From assembly GCF_002078605.1 (NCBI RefSeq), contig NZ_MSJR01000003.1, positions 282,672 to 346,671 on the forward strand: a stretch of 64,000 bases of DNA, in the 5' to 3' direction. This document shows, in pieces, positions 27,513-36,225 of this stretch (its first letter is position 1; each line of letters begins with the position of its first letter). A program made the translations under genes and the position numbers. Under the pieces are notes generated by a model, which searched no databases, was not told the DNA's origin, and saw nothing but the letters and a program-made list of their open reading frames with translations. This DNA is from Salegentibacter sediminis. GTDB lineage: Bacteria > Bacteroidota > Bacteroidia > Flavobacteriales > Flavobacteriaceae.

Positions 27513-28478
27513 ATGAAAGAAGTAATTTGGGGAATCATAGGTTGTGGTGCTGTTGCTGAACAAAAAAGCGGTCCGGCATTTCAAAAGTCTGAAAATTCCA
27601 GGTTGCTGGCTGTGATGCGCAGGAATGCCGATAAAGCAAAAGATTTTGCTCATAGACATGCTGTACCTTTATGGTATAATGAGGTGGATGATTTGCTAAA
27701 CAATTCTGAAATCAATGCCGTTTATATAGCCACACCCCCTGTTAGTCATCTTGAATTGACCCTGAAAGCGATAAAAGCAGGCAAAAATATATATCTTGAA
27801 AAACCTATGGCTCTTAACCGGGAGGAAGCTGATATTATTATAAAGGCCCTGAAGAAAAGTGATGTGAAACTCAGTCTGGCGCATTATAGAAGAAAATTAC
27901 CGGTTTTTACTAAAGTAAGGGAATTGCTCGATCAGGAGGCCATTGGGAAGGTGGGATTTGTTGATATTCAGGTTTTACAATCTCAGGGACCTCAGGACTT
28001 TGAGTTAATGGAAAACTGGAGAGTGAATCCTCGTATTTCAGGGGGAGGTTATTTTCACGATTTAGCACCACATCATTTGGATTTAATGCTCCTATTTTTT
28101 GGTGATTTTGACCAAGTTCATGGGTTTTCTGAAAATCAGTCAGGCAGTTATAATGCTGCGGACATCGTTAACGGCATAGCTACTTTCGTAAATGGAGTTC
28201 ACTTAAGAGGAATTTGGAATTTTAATGTTTCGGAAGGAGACCAGAAAGATCAATGCATAATTTATGGCAGTAAAGGTTCCATCAAATTTTCATTTTATGG
28301 AAGTGCGTTATTTATCCAGAGTGAACAATCAACCAAAACCATTTCATTTGACCAAATCCCACACGTTCAACAACCCATGATAGAAACTGTCAACAGTTAT
28401 TTTTTAGGAAAAGGGCCCAATCCTTGTTCTGCTGAAGAAGGATTAAAAACTTTACAAATAATGGATGTCTTGAGTTAA
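27513..28478 (+). CDS. Gfo/Idh/MocA-family NAD(P)-dependent oxidoreductase
   Basis: The 321-residue protein has the Rossmann motif WGIIGCGAVAE (5-15), YIATPPVSH near 70, EKPMALN near 93 with the family lysine, and GGGYFHDLAPHHLDL near 171-185 in the substrate domain. There is no signal peptide. Family members oxidise sugars or cyclitols, and some groups cleave glycosides through transient oxidation. As last gene of the operon it could handle a disaccharide or an acetamido-sugar; no specific substrate can be named. The 181 bp after it show no recognisable feature. Confidence 0.85.
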   Translation: MKEVIWGIIGCGAVAEQKSGPAFQKSENSRLLAVMRRNADKAKDFAHRHAVPLWYNEVDDLLNNSEINAVYIATPPVSHLELTLKAIKAGKNIYLEKPMALNREEADIIIKALKKSDVKLSLAHYRRKLPVFTKVRELLDQEAIGKVGFVDIQVLQSQGPQDFELMENWRVNPRISGGGYFHDLAPHHLDLMLLFFGDFDQVHGFSENQSGSYNAADIVNGIATFVNGVHLRGIWNFNVSEGDQKDQCIIYGSKGSIKFSFYGSALFIQSEQSTKTISFDQIPHVQQPMIETVNSYFLGKGPNPCSAEEGLKTLQIMDVLS

Positions 28479-28659
28479 TTTAAAGTTCTGAGTTTCATTT
28501 TAGGGAGCCGTGGTATTGTTTATCTTAATACTAATAGTTCGCTAAGAAATTTATGAATTTAAAAAGTTATGTTGCTATAGCTTAACACTTCGCAATAATC
28601 TCGTTAAACAGATTACTTCAGAAATCTTTAGAAAAATGGAATCAAAAACAACTTTAATC

Positions 28660-29559
28660 CTATTTCACCAATTGCATTAATGAATCTTCAATATCTCCCG
28701 GAGTTGACATTATTTTGCTGAATGTTCCCATGGTTAAATCGGGAAAAGCAATGGCAATTCTATATCTGCCGTGGAGCATGTGCACTTCATTTCCCATAAC
28801 TAATACCTCGTAAGGAAGAAATGCTGTGTGCTTAGGACTACCTATATCGATTATTGGAAGAAATTTAGCCTCTCCTTTTTCGCCTTTAATTCCAAAGCCA
28901 TACAGAGCCAGGTCTTTTCCTGGAATTTCAATTTTATAAAGCAATTCTAAATTGGAATTCTTTTCTTTCGCAGCTGTCTCAATGGTATTTATGGCCGTTT
29001 GGTAACTATTAAAACTTGCCAACTCAATGGTATCGTCAAAGTAAGGCATGGCAAACATATAATGATATTTCCTTAACTCCTTTTCCGATAAACCTTTTTC
29101 AGAACCGAAAGCTAAATTTTTAAAGGCTCCTGTAGCTTCCATTGCGTTTTCCAGTTTGCTGGAAAGTTTCGTGTAATTTGATGAAACCTTTGGGAAATCT
29201 TTTCTGAAATAAGCGTTCCCCCAATAAACAGGGTTGGTATAAGAAACCAGTGTTTTTCCGTTTTCACTGGTGATTGCTAGCCGCAGGCTTGCAGCAAACC
29301 CGGTTAACTCTCCAACCTCTTTTACTGCAGATTTAAGTTCTGGTGATGTGAAAATAAAAATCCATCGATTAGCATCATTTGCAGGTTGATATTGCCCTAC
29401 AACCTCAATTCCATTTTGTTGGAGGTTTATGGATAATTTGTCTTTTATCTCTGCTATGTTATCCGTTGTTTCCAAAGCAAGCACATAAGGTTTTAAGTTT
29501 TGTGCATTTACCCAATTTAAAGAGAGTGCCAGGAATAAAAGGAGCTTCATTATTTTCAT
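28660..29559 (-). CDS. Secreted protein of unknown function, possibly DUF302-like
   Basis: The 299-residue protein has a signal peptide (cleavage near VNAQ20). Two regions look related: residues about 25-130 (NLQQNGIEVVGQYQPAND) and about 190-299 (LPYEVLVMGNEVHMLHGRYRIAIAFPDL). They resemble the DUF302 alpha/beta fold, but the match is by eye and weak. It is oriented with the nuo operon and starts 49 bp after the small gene that closes that operon, so it could be transcribed with it. No function can be given. Confidence 0.6.
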   Translation of the reverse strand: MKIMKLLLFLALSLNWVNAQNLKPYVLALETTDNIAEIKDKLSINLQQNGIEVVGQYQPANDANRWIFIFTSPELKSAVKEVGELTGFAASLRLAITSENGKTLVSYTNPVYWGNAYFRKDFPKVSSNYTKLSSKLENAMEATGAFKNLAFGSEKGLSEKELRKYHYMFAMPYFDDTIELASFNSYQTAINTIETAAKEKNSNLELLYKIEIPGKDLALYGFGIKGEKGEAKFLPIIDIGSPKHTAFLPYEVLVMGNEVHMLHGRYRIAIAFPDLTMGTFSKIMSTPGDIEDSLMQLVK

Positions 29560-29608
29560 ATACTTTTTGGGTTAGGGTTCGCAATTATTTGAAGTGAGTT
29601 CAATAGCC

Positions 29609-29926
29609 TTATTTATAGTAATGCGGATTGGTGTCCTCCGATTTTTGATTCCAGTAATCCTGGGTAACCTTATGACCGTCGAAGGTTTTTAAACGGCGCT
29701 CAAAGACATAGGTAGTGGGATTAAACACCATATCTGTCACACCAACTGTATAGAGTTGGGGTTCTTCTTCCGATTTGCGTTTTTCTTCTTCCACAATCAC
29801 TTCAAAGCCGTTATGTTCAAGTAACTTTTTAAGGAAATCTTTTCTTTCTTCATTTATTTTTTTCTCTACAAAGCTAACCCGGGTATCCCCAATACTGCCA
29901 AATGTATGTTTTCCTTCTAGTGCCAT
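29609..29926 (-). CDS. Small conserved-type protein closing the nuo operon
   Basis: The 105-residue soluble protein has no recognised family. It is charged and rich in Lys and Glu (KKINEERKDFLKKLLEHNGF, EEEKRKSEEEP) and ends in an aromatic/histidine stretch (NPHYYK). It starts 3 bp after the nuoN stop, so it is very probably co-translated with complex I genes. A role as an assembly or regulatory accessory is possible but only the position suggests it. Confidence 0.6.
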   Translation of the reverse strand: MALEGKHTFGSIGDTRVSFVEKKINEERKDFLKKLLEHNGFEVIVEEEKRKSEEEPQLYTVGVTDMVFNPTTYVFERRLKTFDGHKVTQDYWNQKSEDTNPHYYK

Positions 29927-29929
29927 AAC

Positions 29930-31360
29930 TTAATGATTAAAAGCAGCGCTTAGTTCATAAATATAATCGTATAAAGGGCTGTAAATACCCAAAACAAGGA
30001 TGCCAATTACCGTGATTCCAAGCCCTAAGCGCATATATAACTTGTTGTTGAAAAATGGAATAGGGTTTTCACTCTGCCGCAGGAACATCGCTCTTACAAC
30101 CAGCAAATAGTAGTATAAAGAGATAGTAACATTCACCACTGCCAGAAATACCAGCAGGTAGTAACCTTCTCTTGCTGCTGCGGTATACAGGAAAAATTTC
30201 CCGAAGAATCCGGCCACCGGTGGAATTCCCGCGAGAGAAAATAAAGCCAGTAGCATAATAAGACTCAGCCTAGGATTAGTTCGGTACAAACCGTTATAAT
30301 CGTCTATGTTTTCTTTACCTGTTTTTAAGGAAATTGCCTGAACCACCCCAAAGGCGGCAAGGTTGGAAAAGATATAGATCATTACAAAATATACAACTGA
30401 AGCTGTGCCGAGCTGAGTTCCCGTTATTAGACCAAGTAAAATGAATCCTGCCTGTGCGATAGAAGAGAAGGCCAAAAAGCGCTTCATATTCTGCTGGCGA
30501 AGGGCAAAAAGGTTACCCACAAACATGGTCGCTAAGGCAACTACGTAGATCATATTTTCCCAAACCTCCATTAAAGGTTTAAGTACGGTGAACATCAGGA
30601 TCATTAAGATGAAAACCGCCGCTCCTTTTGAAATAACCGAAAGATAAGAAGCTACACTTATAGGGGCTCCTTCATACACATCGGCGGTCCAGAAGTGAAA
30701 TGGCACCAGGGATATTTTAAAGGCCATTCCGGCAAAAAAGAGAATGAACCCAAGGATCGTTAAGTTGTTAGGGCTTATTGCCACCAGGATATCATCAAAA
30801 TAGATGGAACCCGAGGTCGCATACAGCATAGAGATCCCAAATAAGGAAACCCCCGAAGCTAATGCCGCCGAAAGTATTAGTTTTATACCTGCTTCACTGG
30901 ACCTCCTTTTCATCAGTTCGAAAGCTGCCAGAGCAGCTACTGGGATAGTAGAAAGTTCAAGTCCAACATAAAACATCAGGAAGTCGCCCGCCGAGATCAT
31001 AAAGTACATTCCCAAAAGGGAGAAGAAGAGGAGGATAAAGAATTCGGTACCCCGGTTAAGTTTAACGATCTTTTCCTGTATCCAGTCAGCTGATTGTAAC
31101 AGGAGAATGAAAACTCCAATGTTTAATACATTTTTAAAGAAATGAATCAGGCTGTTTGTACGGAACATTCCGCCAAACAAGCTGTTTTCTTCCAGGGGAA
31201 AAAAGCCCAGCGCCGTATGTATCCCGAAGAGAAATATAGCCAGATGAACAGCACTGGATTTTTTTTGCTTTGGAATAAATATTTCAGCAATAATTAGGAT
31301 CAGGGCTATTGCCAGTAGGGCCATCTCGTGCCGCATCAGGAAAAAACTACTAAGTTCCAT
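29930..31360 (-). CDS. nuoN: NADH-quinone oxidoreductase subunit N
   Basis: The 476-residue antiporter-like membrane subunit has about 14 hydrophobic segments and the conserved charged residues of the proton channel: the glutamate in YVGLELSTIPVAAL near 137 and a lysine in FAGMAFKISLVPFHFW near 215. It is the last recognisable complex I subunit of the operon and lies 18 bp after nuoM. It pumps protons or sodium ions across the inner membrane as part of complex I. Confidence 0.95.
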   Translation of the reverse strand: MELSSFFLMRHEMALLAIALILIIAEIFIPKQKKSSAVHLAIFLFGIHTALGFFPLEENSLFGGMFRTNSLIHFFKNVLNIGVFILLLQSADWIQEKIVKLNRGTEFFILLFFSLLGMYFMISAGDFLMFYVGLELSTIPVAALAAFELMKRRSSEAGIKLILSAALASGVSLFGISMLYATSGSIYFDDILVAISPNNLTILGFILFFAGMAFKISLVPFHFWTADVYEGAPISVASYLSVISKGAAVFILMILMFTVLKPLMEVWENMIYVVALATMFVGNLFALRQQNMKRFLAFSSIAQAGFILLGLITGTQLGTASVVYFVMIYIFSNLAAFGVVQAISLKTGKENIDDYNGLYRTNPRLSLIMLLALFSLAGIPPVAGFFGKFFLYTAAAREGYYLLVFLAVVNVTISLYYYLLVVRAMFLRQSENPIPFFNNKLYMRLGLGITVIGILVLGIYSPLYDYIYELSAAFNH

Positions 31361-31378
31361 TTTCGTTCTTTATTTAAA

Positions 31379-32866
31379 TTATAATACTCCCTGCAAAAAG
31401 GGTTGCAAACTTTTTAATATCATATCGCTTAACCATAATGGAGCTACTCCAATTCCCACTATAGGAAGAAGCAATAAAAGTACCCCGGTTGTTTCGTACC
31501 AGGTAGCTTTTGGAAGGCTTAAATAGCTTTCATTTTTAACAGGGCCCATTAGCATTATTCCTACTACCCGTAAGATGTATACTGCGGTAACAACAATTGC
31601 TGAAACCGAAATTATGGTGACCACCCTATGGAACATATCTTCATTCTGAAATGCCCCTACAAAAATGTTCATTTCAGCTACAAATCCGCTGAAGCCTGGC
31701 AAACCAAGGGAAGCCAGCCCTGCGATTACATATATTACCGAAATAAATGGAATCACTTTTAAAAGGCCTCCCAGCTTGGTAATATCCCGGGTATTTGTTC
31801 TGGTATAGATCATCCCGATTAAGGCAAAGAAAAGTGCAGTCATAAAACCGTGGGATAATGATTGTAATATTGCTCCGTTCCAGGCAGTTTTATTCAGCAT
31901 TAATAAGGCAAATAGTACCAGCCCTAAGTGACTAACCGAAGAGTAGGCGTTAATATATTTTAGATCTGTTTGTCTTATGGCAGCAAAAGCCCCGTAAATC
32001 ACTCCAATTGCCGATAAGATGATGAAAAACCAGGACCACTCCAGTGCGCCTTCAGGAAGAAGAAACATCGCCACCCTGAAAACTCCGTATCCTCCAAGTT
32101 TCATTAAGACCCCGGCATGTAACATGGAAACCGCGGTTGGAGCCGAGGCATGCCCATCGGGAGACCAGGTGTGGAAAGGGAATAATGCTCCCAGTACAGC
32201 AAAGCCTATAAAGGTTAATGGGAAGAATAATTTTTGAGCTTCAAAAGGGATATTCACCTGTGCGATCTCAAGAATACTGAAGGTTAATGAGCCGCCATCT
32301 GCATTTGAGTTGAAATAGATACCCAGAATTCCCACCAGCAATAAAGCAGATGCTCCCATTAACATAAGAGTTAATTTCATTGCTGAATATTCCTTAGGCC
32401 CCGAGCCCCAGATACCAATAAGGAGGTACATCGGAATCACCGCGATCTCGTAGAAAAGGAACATGGTGAAGAGATCTATGGAAATGAAGAATCCGTAAAC
32501 CCCTGTAGCTAATACCAGTAAGGAAACAAAAAATTCTTTCGGCAGATCGTAGGTTTTCCAGGAAATAAAAACCCCGGCAAGTACAATTATAGAGGTTAAG
32601 AGAATTAGAGCTACCGAAATCCCATCTACCCCAATATTATAATGTATGTTTAATTCTTCAAACCAGACGATGTCCCTGGTGAACACAAATATGCTGTCGG
32701 TTATACGTTGTTCCTTTATATAAGCGAAAAGCAGGTTAATTGCCATTCCCAGCTGAATAATACTGCCTGTCATAGCTATTTGCCGGGCCTGCTTTAATCC
32801 TTTCGTAAAAACCAGTGCGATGATTACGAGTACCGGAAGAACAACAAAGAGTGATAAAATGTCCAT
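31379..32866 (-). CDS. nuoM: NADH-quinone oxidoreductase subunit M
   Basis: The 495-residue antiporter-like subunit has FYEIAVIPMYLLIGIWG with the key glutamate near 140, FPFHTWSPDGHASAPTAVSMLHAGVLMKLGGYG near 235-265 and about 14 hydrophobic segments. The ATG at 32866 is preferred over a TTG three codons earlier. It follows nuoL directly. It is the distal ion-pumping module with NuoL and NuoN. Confidence 0.95.
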   Translation of the reverse strand: MDILSLFVVLPVLVIIALVFTKGLKQARQIAMTGSIIQLGMAINLLFAYIKEQRITDSIFVFTRDIVWFEELNIHYNIGVDGISVALILLTSIIVLAGVFISWKTYDLPKEFFVSLLVLATGVYGFFISIDLFTMFLFYEIAVIPMYLLIGIWGSGPKEYSAMKLTLMLMGASALLLVGILGIYFNSNADGGSLTFSILEIAQVNIPFEAQKLFFPLTFIGFAVLGALFPFHTWSPDGHASAPTAVSMLHAGVLMKLGGYGVFRVAMFLLPEGALEWSWFFIILSAIGVIYGAFAAIRQTDLKYINAYSSVSHLGLVLFALLMLNKTAWNGAILQSLSHGFMTALFFALIGMIYTRTNTRDITKLGGLLKVIPFISVIYVIAGLASLGLPGFSGFVAEMNIFVGAFQNEDMFHRVVTIISVSAIVVTAVYILRVVGIMLMGPVKNESYLSLPKATWYETTGVLLLLLPIVGIGVAPLWLSDMILKSLQPFLQGVL

Positions 32867-32875
32867 AATGATCAA

Positions 32876-34795
32876 TTAATTAGTCCATAGGTAAATGAAA
32901 ACGATTGCCAGAACCACCACACCGCTTATAAAGCCGAAGGCATAATCCTGAACCTTTCCAGACTGTATTCCTTTAATTTTATTGGCAACAACCAAAGTTT
33001 TGTTACCGATACCTTCCATAGTCCCGTCTACGAATTTCTTATCGAAGTAGGCAATAGGCGCCGAAATCCTTTTAAAGATTAGTTTTCGGGTTATGAATAG
33101 ATATAGTTCATCGAAATAGAATTTGTTGCTGGACCAACGATAGAATACTCCAAATGCATTGGCAAATCTTTCAGCAAGGTCATTCTCTTTTTTATAGAAG
33201 ATCCAGGCGAAAATAATACCTATAAGTCCTATAAATACTGCTATAGCTGCAAGCGGATAATTAAGATGGGCTACAAATCCCAACTTATCGGCGGTTACAT
33301 ATTCACTAAACGGAATAAATCCAACTACTACACTAAAAATGGCCAGGATGATCAACGGAATAGTCATAGAACGAGGAGATTCCTTCGGTTTATGAGCGTA
33401 GGTAGTTTCTTTCCCCCAGAAAATTCCGAAGTATAGTCTAAACATATAGAAAGCGGTTAAACCGGCAACAAGAACTCCAATGGAATATAGAAACTGACTG
33501 TTTTCAAATGCTGCCACAAGGATCTCATCCTTACTCCAGAATCCCGCCAGAGGAGGTACTCCTGCGATAGCCAGTGCTGCGATGAGGAAAGTAATGTTGG
33601 TAATGGGCATATGCTTTCTCAAGCCGCCCATGTCCTTTAGGTAATTGCTGTGAACAGCGTGAATCACCGAACCTGCGCCAAGGAATAAAAGGGCTTTGAA
33701 CATTGCGTGGGTAAACAGGTGGAACATTGAAGCCATATAACCCACCCCTTCGTGACCATCAAAACCTGAAACTCCAAGAGCCATCATCATATAACCGATT
33801 TGTGACATGGTAGAAAACGCCAGCACCCTTTTTATATCGGTTTGGGTAATCGCTATAATCGCGGCAAAGAGGGAGGAAAATGCGCCCACATAAGCAACTA
33901 TATTCAAGACGTAACCTTCTTCGACGAAATAATACATCGGGAATAGCCGGGCAACAAGGTAAACCCCTGCGACCACCATAGTGGCAGCGTGAATCAGGGC
34001 CGAAACCGGAGTAGGCCCTTCCATCGCGTCTGGAAGCCAGATGTGTAAAGGGAACATAGCCGATTTTCCCGCACCTCCCATAAATATGAGAATAAGGGCC
34101 CAGGTTAATACCGATAAGCCCATAAAGGAGGTAGATGCCCAGTTTGCTATTGCAGCACCTTCGGGGTTGTTTAGAGTCTCAAAGTCCCAGGTGCCGGTGT
34201 AGAATCCTATGATTAGTATTCCGATTAGAAAACCAAAATCGGCGAATCGTGTAACAATAAAGGCCTTTTTGGCTGCAGCCACAGCCGAGTTCTTCGTATA
34301 ATAATATCCGATCAAAAGAAAAGAGGACACCCCTACCAATTCCCAGAAAATGTAAATCTGGAATAGATTGGTAGCCAACACCAAACCGTACATAGAAAAG
34401 GTGAAAAGCGATAGAAAAGCAAAGAATTTGGTGTATCCCGGGTCCCCTTTCATATATCCACGGCTATAGATGTGTACCATCAGTGAGATGGTAGAAACCA
34501 CGATAAGCATCATTATGGAAATGGGATCAATTAGGATCCCGAGATCTATATGAAGGGTATCTGTAAAGTTGAGCCAGACCGTCCTTGCAGTGAAGGTCTG
34601 GTATGCGCCGTCTAATTTGCCGGTGACAAAGAAATACTGAAAAGCGGCATAAAATGAAAGCAAAGTGGAGGCGACGAGTCCGGCAACACCAATCCACCCA
34701 GAAACAGCCGGTTTGATTTTTTTGTTGAAGATTCCCAGTAGCAGAAAAACGGCCAGGGGAATTAATGGAATTAAAAAGAGATAACTTATGTTCAT
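32876..34795 (-). CDS. nuoL: NADH-quinone oxidoreductase subunit L
   Basis: The 639-residue largest antiporter-like subunit has FWELVGVSSFLLIGYYY near 150, FPLHIWLPDAMEGPTPVSALIHAATMVVAGVYL near 250-280 and the long C-terminal amphipathic helix region with a last membrane helix (GVVLAIVFIYLWTN). Length and motifs are standard. It is placed 12 bp after nuoK. Confidence 0.96.
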   Translation of the reverse strand: MNISYLFLIPLIPLAVFLLLGIFNKKIKPAVSGWIGVAGLVASTLLSFYAAFQYFFVTGKLDGAYQTFTARTVWLNFTDTLHIDLGILIDPISIMMLIVVSTISLMVHIYSRGYMKGDPGYTKFFAFLSLFTFSMYGLVLATNLFQIYIFWELVGVSSFLLIGYYYTKNSAVAAAKKAFIVTRFADFGFLIGILIIGFYTGTWDFETLNNPEGAAIANWASTSFMGLSVLTWALILIFMGGAGKSAMFPLHIWLPDAMEGPTPVSALIHAATMVVAGVYLVARLFPMYYFVEEGYVLNIVAYVGAFSSLFAAIIAITQTDIKRVLAFSTMSQIGYMMMALGVSGFDGHEGVGYMASMFHLFTHAMFKALLFLGAGSVIHAVHSNYLKDMGGLRKHMPITNITFLIAALAIAGVPPLAGFWSKDEILVAAFENSQFLYSIGVLVAGLTAFYMFRLYFGIFWGKETTYAHKPKESPRSMTIPLIILAIFSVVVGFIPFSEYVTADKLGFVAHLNYPLAAIAVFIGLIGIIFAWIFYKKENDLAERFANAFGVFYRWSSNKFYFDELYLFITRKLIFKRISAPIAYFDKKFVDGTMEGIGNKTLVVANKIKGIQSGKVQDYAFGFISGVVVLAIVFIYLWTN

Positions 34796-34807
34796 AGCTT
34801 CCGTCCT

Positions 34808-35125
34808 TTAATACTTCAGAGTTTCAGTTTCTTTTACATCTACAGAGCTTATTTGCTTGTAGAGGTTGATGATAATTGCTACTGCCAAAGCGGTTTCTGC
34901 AGCCGCCACGGCAATGATAAATATTGAATACACCACCCCCTGTAGAAGCTCGGGATACAGGTATTTGTTGATGACCACAAAATTTATCACCGTAGAATTC
35001 AGAATGATCTCTACCGAGACCAACATTGAAATGAGATTGGTTCGGGTAATGAATCCGTAAACCCCAATAAAGAATAGGATAGAGGTGAGGCTTAGGATTT
35101 CTGTTATGCTTATGCCGGGTATCAT
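34808..35125 (-). CDS. nuoK: NADH-quinone oxidoreductase subunit K
   Basis: The 105-residue protein has three membrane segments with conserved glutamates in the second and third (MLVSVEIILNSTVINFV and AAETALAVAIII), as expected for the MrpC-like subunit of the proton path. It has the normal family length and lies between nuoJ (23-bp gap) and nuoL. Confidence 0.95.
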   Translation of the reverse strand: MIPGISITEILSLTSILFFIGVYGFITRTNLISMLVSVEIILNSTVINFVVINKYLYPELLQGVVYSIFIIAVAAAETALAVAIIINLYKQISSVDVKETETLKY

Positions 35126-35148
35126 GGGCCTTAATTTTTTAATTCTAA

Positions 35149-35739
35149 TTAAACAGTAACCTCAGTTTCCAGAAGTTCTTTTTTCTTTTCAACCGGTTTT
35201 TCTTGTTTTACTAGAGGCGTTTCCTTTGGTGGTTCTTCTGTCACGTCTTCTCCTTTGGCTATTATAATTGCTCCAATCATAACAGCGAGCAAGAGTATGC
35301 TTATCACCTCAAAAGGCAGAATAAAGCCACCCGCCTCTGTGCTTAAAAGAGCGAAGCCTATATCGGCGGTGGTAGTGGTTACTGCCGTAGTTGTTTCAAT
35401 AAACGGATGTGAATAAATTGTTGTCATAAAAACGCCTAAACCTATTAAACAGGCAAGCGCCGTGATGATTCGTTTTGATTTTTTCGCCACTTCCAGTTCC
35501 ATATCGATATGGTGCACCAGTAAAACCGAAAAAATGATCAGGACAATTATTCCTCCGGCATAGACCGTAAGTTGTATGGCTGCTAAAAAGTTATAGTCTG
35601 CCATAAAATAAATTCCGGCGATACCTATGAGGACAAAAAGCAAATAGACTACCGAACGAAGCATCCTGCGACTGCTCACCGATGCTATGGCCGAGACTAT
35701 CATTATTAAGGCTAAAACATAAAAAATATACTTTTCCAT
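35149..35739 (-). CDS. nuoJ: NADH-quinone oxidoreductase subunit J
   Basis: The 196-residue protein has five membrane segments, the conserved YAGGIIVLIIFSVLLVHHIDM region near 60-80, and a charged cytoplasmic tail rich in Lys, Glu and Pro from about residue 165. The tail is longer than the minimal fold but common in Bacteroidota. It lies 7 bp after nuoI. Confidence 0.93.
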   Translation of the reverse strand: MEKYIFYVLALIMIVSAIASVSSRRMLRSVVYLLFVLIGIAGIYFMADYNFLAAIQLTVYAGGIIVLIIFSVLLVHHIDMELEVAKKSKRIITALACLIGLGVFMTTIYSHPFIETTTAVTTTTADIGFALLSTEAGGFILPFEVISILLLAVMIGAIIIAKGEDVTEEPPKETPLVKQEKPVEKKKELLETEVTV

Positions 35740-35746
35740 ATCTGTA

Positions 35747-36220
35747 TTATTCTACACCGGCTCTTACTTTGGATCCGGGTTTGTTTAAAACTCTGGTAAG
35801 CTGACTCCTGTCGTAAACTGCATTTTCGAAATTAGGGGCCCATTTTATTGCATCTGAAGGGCAGGCATCCACACATAACCCACATTGGGTGCACATTCCA
35901 AAATGATAAATGTGTTTATCTATCATTTTTTTCTTTTTCCCTGTTTCGGGATCTACCTGGCGGTCCCAGATTATTTCTATACTGCCGTTGGGGCAGGCAA
36001 TCTCACACTTCTGGCATCCGGTGCAACTGTGTTCATTATTTTCATCGTGAGGCATAACCACTTCTCCCCGAAAACGCTCAAACATTTTTAGGGTGTCACG
36101 GTTGTCTGGATATTGTTGGGTGATGGCTCCTTTCCTGGAGTTCAGGAAATACTTTCCTGTTACACCCATTCCGGTTAACAGGGTTTGTATGCCGTGATAT
36201 ATGTCTGAAAAATAACTCAT
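35747..36220 (-). CDS. nuoI: NADH-quinone oxidoreductase subunit I (2[4Fe-4S])
   Basis: The 157-residue protein has two ferredoxin-type cluster motifs, CTGCQKCEIACP near 66-77 and CTQCGLCVDACP near 110-121, which carry electrons to cluster N2 in NuoB. The N-terminal amphipathic region docks it on the membrane arm. In a complex without NuoEFG this subunit is the likely contact site for an external ferredoxin. That last point is inference from the missing genes. Confidence 0.95.
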   Translation of the reverse strand: MSYFSDIYHGIQTLLTGMGVTGKYFLNSRKGAITQQYPDNRDTLKMFERFRGEVVMPHDENNEHSCTGCQKCEIACPNGSIEIIWDRQVDPETGKKKKMIDKHIYHFGMCTQCGLCVDACPSDAIKWAPNFENAVYDRSQLTRVLNKPGSKVRAGVE

Positions 36221-36225
36221 AATTT

